Assembly (NCBI GenBank): GCA_012656075.1
Contig: JAAKBF010000042.1
Coordinates: 248,001-312,000, forward strand
Length of the DNA: 64,000 bases
Direction: 5' to 3'
Source of the DNA: Phytophthora hibernalis
Lineage: Eukaryota > Oomycota > Peronosporomycetes > Peronosporales > Peronosporaceae
This document shows positions 58,582-64,000 of the stretch, piece after piece (within the stretch, counting starts at the first letter, position 1; each line of letters begins with the position of its first letter). A program made the translations under genes and the position numbers. The notes under the pieces were generated by a model that was given only the letters and a program-made list of their open reading frames with translations, was not told the origin of the DNA and did no database searches.

Positions 58582-58966
58582 TTAATTCATCGATTCCTTG
58601 ATACGGTCTCGCACAGTCTGGCGACGCACAGCCTCATCTCTCGACTTCTTGATAAATTGGCTCTTCTTATAAGCTTTTGTACCGGGACTCCCGGTCCGGA
58701 AGTACGCTTCGCCAAGATCATCTTCACAGATGCCCCCAATTTTTCAGGAACCGCTCTTCATCTTCGCCTCCGAGTTCTTCCTCGTCGTCCTTTTCGACTT
58801 GACGGAGGAGTCGACTATGGTCACCTTGGGTTGCATCGACTTAACGACCGACATCCGTTGACGCCAAAATGGCGGCGTGCTTGGATTCCTTGGTCGTGGA
58901 GAGCGCGTTGTCACTGGCGTGGAGAGTGGCTGCAATAATCACCGCGAGAAAGTACGTGAGGCGCAT
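58582..58966 (-). pseudogene. RxLR effector pseudogene, third family member
   Basis: On the minus strand the ATG at 58966-58964 opens a signal peptide (MRLTYFLAVIIAATLHASDN) very close to that of the gene at 4495. RLLR lies at 58813-58802 in the same frame, followed by the acidic EER region (GGEDEERFLKN). An in-frame TAA at codon 42 lies before RLLR, and the frame changes again after FLKN. Repeat-like sequence (KKSRDEAVRRQTVRDRIKE) is then found in another frame, with only one unit, to a stop at 58584-58582. Two independent lesions and a shrunken repeat region mark it as a pseudogene. The body has diverged much more than in the two copies near the window start. Confidence 0.85.
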
Positions 58967-59535
58967 ACTTGTTGTAGATTCTTGAGAATAAAGAGGTGGA
59001 GTTGCAGGCGGCTTGGGGACTGCAGGAGAATGAGATTCACGTCGCGGGTTTTATTGATTCCGTGGGTGGTAACGTACATATACATGTACAAGTTCGTATC
59101 CGTAGTCACGTGCGATACTTCAAATCCAATCCGAGGATAAGGATGGTAGAGCTCATGATTGAGCAGCAACTTCCAGAAGGAAAGCCTTCTATTTTACAAT
59201 AGACGAACCATAATGACAGCTATTGGTGGATACCGGTACCGTGTTTTTGCTAGAAGGTGCTGTTCGCTCCCAAAAGGAGTTTTATCTTTACCGATAAGTA
59301 ACAGGAGAGGTGATACTTTGCTCTGCGCAGTCTCTTAGTTGATTGAGGATAAATAAATACAGTAAACATCGTTTACAGTAGAGAAGAAACCTGCAACCAG
59401 CAGTAAACTAGATATTCCCAAGGATTCAGGATCCTGTGCTGGCCCAGTAGGAATGAAAGGTACTTCAGTAGGAAATTCAAAGTGTCATTTTGCAATATCA
59501 AGAACCCAACGAAACGATCTCAAGAGTGAAACAGC
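58967..59535. other. Intergenic between two effector pseudogenes
   Basis: Shared upstream region of the divergent relics. Motif-free frames only. Confidence 0.5.
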
Positions 59536-59842
59536 ATGCGGTTTTTCTGTCTTGTTCTGGTGGCTACCGCCTCACTCCTGGCGTGCACCGACGCGCATGG
59601 TACGATCTCACCCCTGTCCCTGAATGGCGTCGCTCTCTCACTTCCGAAGAAGTCGAAGCCGCTGCTACGCACCCACTGCGCAGAACTGACACGGTTGGCG
59701 AGGAGAAAAGGCGTTTGTGATGCCCTAAGTCAAGAAGTCTGGCGCCGAGATAAAGAAGCTGGCAACGCTCAAGTGGATTTTCCGCGATGCACAGTCTAAA
59801 GTTGCTCACAATTCCGACTACGCGGCTATTAAAAATAGTTAA
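59536..59842 (+). pseudogene. RxLR-like effector pseudogene, different family
   Basis: The ATG at 59536 opens a good signal peptide (MRFFCLVLVATASLLACTDA). One frame over, SEEVEAAATHPLRRTDTVGEEKR resembles the RxLR-EER region of effectors, with HPLR in place of RxLR and EEKR in place of EER. A third frame then gives a helix-rich tail (GAEIKKLATLKWIFRDAQSK) ending at a TAA about 59840. Two frame changes and one stop separate the parts. The order signal peptide, RxLR-like, EER-like, helical tail supports an effector origin. The motif itself is degenerate, so the call is moderate. Confidence 0.55.
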
Positions 59843-60069
59843 TCTTTTTACGATGATTTACAGGACGTTTACTCAAGATTAGTTCTCAAATCGAAGTAGC
59901 AAATGGCATTTGCTTTCTAAAATCTAGCAGGTTAATCCAGAAAACCCAATAAAACATTCATCAACTGACACATATGCTATGTAGTGGGTTTACCTATCCA
60001 ACTACATATGTTTCCTCCTCATAAATAGTTTTTGCGCATTCTTGGTTTTTGCGCAAAAGAATTTGCAAC
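59843..60069. promoter_or_regulatory. Upstream region of VPS26
   Basis: Short intergenic region holding the first TTGCGCA words (60032 and 60049). It marks the border between the effector and transposon part and the compact gene island. Confidence 0.4.
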
Positions 60070-61092
60070 ATGGCAAGTCGTTTGATCTTTTCGCTGCCTT
60101 TTTGCACTTGTTGACTGGTTCCTTTTGCACTTTTTGCGCAGAATCTCTTCAGCTTCGGTGTACCTTCAGCCGAACTGACTTTTGCACTCGAGGGCGACGC
60201 GCAACGTGCAAAAATCCGAGGCGACGCGAAACGCAAAGAAGATCTGCCGCTTTTCCGCGCCGACGAGGATATTCGTGGGATTTTATCCGTCAAAGTGGAT
60301 TCCGGCAAGAGGCTGGAACATACCGGCCTCAAGTTGGAACTACTGGGGCTCATTGAGGTCCCACTGGACCGCAACTCCGGATATGAATTCACCACTTCTG
60401 TGCGAGAATTGCAGCCCAGTGGATCATCCATCGAAGGGAGGATAAAATCCACTTTGAGTTTACAAAAGTGGATAAACCGCATGAAAGTTACTATGGCTGC
60501 AGTGTCAAATTAAGGTACGTTCTCCGAGCCACTTTGGCGAGAGGAAACTATGCCAGCAACTTGGTGCAAGAGCAAGATTTGTGGGTGCAACGAGTGGCCC
60601 CACCACCTCCAGTGGATCGATCCATTAAGATGGAAGTGGGCATTGAAGATTGTCTGCATATCGAGTTCGAGTACGACAAGTCGAGGTAAAATTCGGGAGA
60701 AAGGGTGGATTTTGGTGCTGGATAATAACGTTTTGGTGCAGATACCACTTGAAGGACGTGGTGATCGGCAAGATTTTCTTCTTGCTGGTGCGGATCAAGA
60801 TCAAGCACATGGAGTTGGCGATTCTGCGCCGTGAAAGTGTGGGTGCTGGAACACAGCGACACAGTGAGAGTGAGACCGTCACCAAGTTCGAGATCATGGA
60901 CGGTGCTCCCGTGAAAGGCGAGAGTGTGCCAGTCCGCCTGTACTCTCTCCGTACGCGTTGACGCCGACGTACCGCAACGTGCAGAGCCGTTTCTCCGTCA
61001 AGTACTTTCTCAACCTTGTGTTGGTGGACGAAGAGGACCGTCGGTACTTCAAACAACAAGAGATCACTCTCTGGCGTAAGAACGTCGGGTAA
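60070..61092 (+). CDS. VPS26: VPS26, retromer cargo-recognition subunit (two frameshifts)
   Basis: An arrestin-fold subunit of retromer, which retrieves cargo from endosomes. Conserved runs in order: NLFSFGVPSAELTF, GKRLEHTGLKLELLG, YEFTTSVREL, DKPHESYYGCSVKLRYVLRA, IKMEVGIEDCLHIEFEYDKS, YHLKDVVIGKIFFLLVRIKI, LTPTYRNVQSRFSVKYFLNL and DEEDRRYFKQQEITLWRK. The intron at 60686-60741 (GT-AG) rejoins DKSR and YHLK correctly. A first intron at 60073-60141 with a GCAAGT donor would put the ATG at 60070 directly before NLFSFG; this is the best start I can find but uncertain. Frame changes near 60435 and 60940 each equal one missing base. With both, the length is 300 codons including stop, as usual for VPS26. 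Because retromer is normally essential, assembly error is likely. The converging SR gene ends 150 bp away. Confidence 0.92.
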
Positions 61093-61242
61093 CCAAGCTT
61101 CAGCTCCAAGTTCCAGCTATAGCAACAAGAGGGACAAGAAAACGTGAAAAACGGGTGCGTGATTGAGAATTTGAGACTGCATAAAAGAAAAATCGTCCAC
61201 TTTCATCTCAAAATCATTCTGGCAAAGGCCAGAGAGTGAAAA

Positions 61243-62076
61243 TTAGCGCGAACGAGAGCGAGAGCGGCCACGTCTGCTTCGACGAGGAGGAGATCTCGAT
61301 CGAGAACGGGACCTCGATCTCGAACGAGACGGTGAACGTCTGCGACTCGAACGTCGAGGAGATCTCGATCGAGAAGGGGACACGGAGCGTCCTCCGACGT
61401 TATCTTCTCGGATCCGAACCCGGTCCCCTTCCAGATCCGAACCGTTCAACTTGCGAATTGCACGACGCATTTCGTCAGGAGTTGCAAAAGATGCTGACCC
61501 ATTTCCACGTCGATCCACGTCACTGTGCACCACATCTCCTCCTTTGCGGAGAAAATCCTTGAGGTCTTGCCAGCTTATAGAAGTAGGCAGTCCACTGAGT
61601 TTCACTCGGTACTGGGTGCCTCGAGGACTAGTTACCATCGAATTATCTAGTTTTAATATTTTTACACAGGATAAATGGATAAAATACGGATATTTTCACG
61701 TACCGCGCGTCGTCGGAACCGCGGGAAATCTCCACGCGGAGTCGACTGCCTTGGTAGATGGAGCTGCAAAAATCATTTCCACAGATGAGAAGATAGTTTA
61801 TGAAAAATCCGGATATTTTGGAGGTACTTGTTCATGGACCGAACGGCGTCGCTGGCATCTTGTTCGTTCTCGAAAGCCTGCAAAAACATTTTTGCAGTCA
61901 GTTTTTGCGCAAAAACATTTTTTTACCGTTTTGCAGCCTACGATGAACGCGAAGGGCGGCGGACGCTGCGGGAACTTGATGCGCACGCTGTTGAGGCGGC
62001 CGAAGCGCTCGAAACGCTCCGACAGCTCGCGCTCGCGGACGTCTTCGGGCAAGTTGCCCACGAACACTCGCGCCAT
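61243..62076 (-). CDS. SR splicing factor with two RRMs and an RS tail (SRSF1-like)
   Basis: A nuclear splicing regulator. The first RRM starts at the ATG (62076): MARVFVGNLPEDVRERELSE..., with RNP2 VFVGNL. The second RRM-like part reads YRVKLSGLPTSISWQDLKDFLRKGGDVVHSDV, where SWQDLKD is the hallmark of the SRSF1 pseudo-RRM. The C-terminus is an Arg-Ser tail. Four exons join in frame: 62076-61942, 61877-61828, 61763-61704 and 61627-61243, with introns of 64, 64 and 76 nt, all GT-AG, giving 209 aa without any frameshift. The short region between RRM1 and SWQDLKD lacks the glycine-rich linker of animal SRSF1. It is the one gene of the island with an undamaged frame. It diverges from the zinc-finger gene over a shared 150-bp promoter. 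Confidence 0.92.
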
Positions 62077-62226
62077 GTTTTGCGCAAATTTGCGCAAAAA
62101 TTAGTGACGCAAAGAGTGACAGGTTGAAGCGAAACGAAGCTAGCGCCACAGATTTGCGCAAATGGCACAAGTACCGCCACCGAATTTCCGTTTTTGCAGT
62201 CAGACTTTTTGCGCAAAAGGCGAAAT
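62077..62226. promoter_or_regulatory. Divergent 150-bp promoter with TTGCGCAA copies
   Basis: The gap between the start codons of the SR gene and the zinc-finger gene carries four TTGCGCAA words (62080, 62090, 62154, 62209). A palindromic site could act in both directions. That it is bound by a factor is inference. Confidence 0.5.
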
Positions 62227-63712
62227 ATGGAAGCGTCGGCTGCTGCGAGGCCGCGCATCGACGCGCACTTCGACCGCATTCGCGCGAACCTCATTCGCTG
62301 CGAAGAGTGCAACGAGAACTTCTTCTTCGACTTTTGCGCCATCCGCGGTTCGTGCAAAGATGTTTTTGCGCAACTCGTTTTGCGCAAAAAGCGAGGGCTC
62401 ACTTTTGCGCAACTTGGCGCAGATATTTCGTGACGCACTTCAAGACGTGCCACCTGAAGAACGTACTCTACCGCTTCAACGGCTGCTCGGAGGAGGAGAA
62501 CCAGCGCGTGCGCTTCGGCCCCAAGCGCAAAAGGATGCCACGGCCTGGTTCGGCCAGCTCAAGTCCACGGAGAAGCGCATGGTACGTTTTGCGCAACTTT
62601 TTGCGCAACTGACGGTTTTGCGCAACTTTTTGCGCAACTGACTTTGTTGCGCAAATTCGCGCGCAGATTTCCATGCAAGACAACAAATGGGGCGAAATCG
62701 CCGAACGAGAGTGTTGGTCCTGTCGCCTGTACGTGCAAAAACTATCTTATCCAATTATCTGTGGATAATCTTTTATCCGGATTTTTGGTGCAGATGCAAA
62801 CAAGCGCGCAAGTCGAGTGATATGCCGCACGCCTTCGAATCCGACGATGTGGGCCAACGTCAAGCTCTTTTGCACATCCGACAGTGCCACGAAGCGGCGT
62901 ACCAGGAGATTTTGCGCTCATTTCCTGCAGTAAACAATGGGTCAGTTGCACAAAGAGCTCAAGTATCAAGTTCTGCAGGTTGTTTTGAAAACCCCTCGGG
63001 AAATGCTGCTCCAAAATCGGACCAAAGTGGAGCAAACGCAGTTTTGCCCAAGAAACCGTCAAAAGATGCCGAACGAAGTCGATTGAGACGGATGCGAGCT
63101 ACTCCCGAAGCGAGAAAGGCGGAGGCGGAACGGAGTAGACGTCGACGAGAACAACTGACTCCGGCTCAACGACAAGCAGATGCAGAGAGAAGAGCTCGTA
63201 AGAAACAACGGGAAGACGAACGTTCGCGAAGTCGGTTGCGGCGTGCAGAAGCGTCTCCAGAAGCTAAAGAGCGAGAGATGAAAAGGTCACGAGAAAGACG
63301 ACAGAAAGCCACAGACCTACAACGTCAACGAGAAGCGCAGAGGAGTCGGACACGACGACAAAACGCGACGGAGGAGCAACGTCTGCGTGAGAAAGAGCGT
63401 TGTCAACGTCGATATGAAGCACAGAAGCAGGAAAAGATGTCTAGAGCGACGTCCGGTGGAAGTACGCAGTTGTCGCCACCCTCGACAAGTATTTCAGACG
63501 CCATGACACCACCTGCGACCAGTACGTCGGAGACCATGACACCTGCGACCAGTACGCGTGATCAGACTACACCACCGACAAGTACCAGAGTGGTGCCAGC
63601 AGAGCTAGCACGGCGAAGTCTGCTACTGCAGCAGCAACAGGAAGTGCTGAAGTTGCAGTTCAAGGCACTCCACGATCTGAATAACGACCACGCGCAGGAC
63701 ACTCTGCTGTGA
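62227..63712 (+). CDS. Zinc-finger protein with STPR-like basic repeats (one frameshift)
   Basis: A probable nucleic-acid-binding protein. The N-terminus has a BED-like finger (RCEECNENFF...YFVTHFKTCHLKN), then a second Cys/His cluster (ECWSCRLCKQARK...HIRQCHEAAYQE). Residues from about 175 to 300 are basic repeats of about 22-24 residues (RRMRATPEARKAEAERSRR, RREQLTPAQRQADAERRA, RRAEASPEAKEREMKRSR, RRQKATDLQRQREAQRSR), matching the pattern of STPR DNA-binding repeats. A Ser/Thr/Pro stretch and a Gln/Leu-rich end follow. Exons 62227-62351, 62423-62581, 62667-62728 and 62794-63712 join by GT-AG introns. They total 1265 bases, one short of 422 codons; the break is in exon 2 near 62523. No close family name is offered. 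Confidence 0.8.
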
Positions 63713-64000
63713 GCGGCCGGGTGTTGAAATTTGGAAGCTGCGGCTAGTGTTGTGGACTGCATTTAATGATGGCGACCAAGTTCGAGGCAACCCGTTTCAG
63801 CAAAGGATTTTCGTGTTGCGGCATCGGCGTGTCTGCTTCGTACCGAGTTACGATACTCATGCTCTGTGAGTCGTGTTGGTTGATGAAATTTAAGCAGATT
63901 ATTGGTAAGGCAGAAGCAGAAAGAAGTCACAAATTCATGTTTACCGTCTCCACTCGTAGCGAGCCCCAAGAAACTTCATTCCCAAAGTCAAACCAAAACA
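63713..64000. other. 3' flank of the zinc-finger gene
   Basis: No recognisable gene before the window ends. Confidence 0.5.

Larger units (their letters stand above)
60049..62657. repeat. Dispersed TTGCGCAA palindromes in introns and gaps
   Basis: The 8-bp palindrome, usually as TTTTGCGCAA, occurs about 15 times here: for example at 60049, 61905, 62080, 62090, 62154, 62209, 62366, 62380, 62405, 62589, 62600, 62618 and 62629. All lie in introns or intergenic DNA of the three genes. Several introns also end in the related GCGCAG. The word is rare in the rest of the window. Confidence 0.85.

Noticed and set aside
1..64000. tRNA and rRNA genes, CRISPR arrays, bacterial operons
   Set aside because: I scanned for the conserved T-loop pattern and for regular spaced repeats and saw none; a dedicated tRNA search would settle it. 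Introns and retroelements show the sequence is eukaryotic.

Overview
The window looks like a gene-poor, transposon-packed stretch of an oomycete genome, most likely Peronosporales (Phytophthora or a downy mildew). The main evidence is a small family of secreted RxLR-EER effector genes. Supporting evidence is the short 55-85 nt introns, an oomycete-type bZIP gene and the mix of decayed Ty1/copia, Ty3/gypsy, LINE, piggyBac, hAT, Tc1/mariner and Mutator-like elements. No species can be named from this sequence alone.

Layout. 0-5 kb: two nearly identical RxLR effector genes with 20-residue basic repeats flank a bZIP gene. 6-10.4 kb: a decayed piggyBac transposase (minus) and a Ulp1-type protease relic. 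11.0-11.7 kb: a non-autonomous hAT element with a perfect 8-bp target duplication. 13.2-18.4 kb: a decayed copia element with both LTRs, one carrying a nested solo LTR. 18.5-19.9 kb: a second copia relic whose halves point outward. 20-30 kb: mostly non-coding, with several MITEs and palindromes around one intact-looking secreted endonuclease/exonuclease/phosphatase gene. 30-39 kb: hAT transposase, 6-phosphogluconate dehydrogenase and LINE relics. 42.7-44.2 kb: unrecognised decayed ORFs. 44.9-54.2 kb: a large Mutator-like region with transposase and Ulp1 protease remnants, interrupted by a Tc1/mariner copy and a hAT MITE. 55-58 kb: a truncated Ty3/gypsy element next to a Tc1-type transposase relic. 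58.5-59.8 kb: two further RxLR-type pseudogenes. 60-63.7 kb: a compact gene island with VPS26 (retromer), an SR splicing factor and a zinc-finger/STPR-like protein, about 150 bp apart.

The picture fits a two-speed genome border: effector relics and transposons on one side, a tight housekeeping block on the other. Two short palindromic words mark two regions. TTGCGCAA fills introns and intergenic gaps at 60.0-62.7 kb but is absent from the exons read; AACGTTGC and close variants recur through the Mutator-like region at 44.9-54.2 kb. In five gene models (bZIP, one RxLR, the nuclease, VPS26, the zinc-finger gene) every break equals exactly one missing base, six in all. That points to assembly deletions as much as to true pseudogenes.
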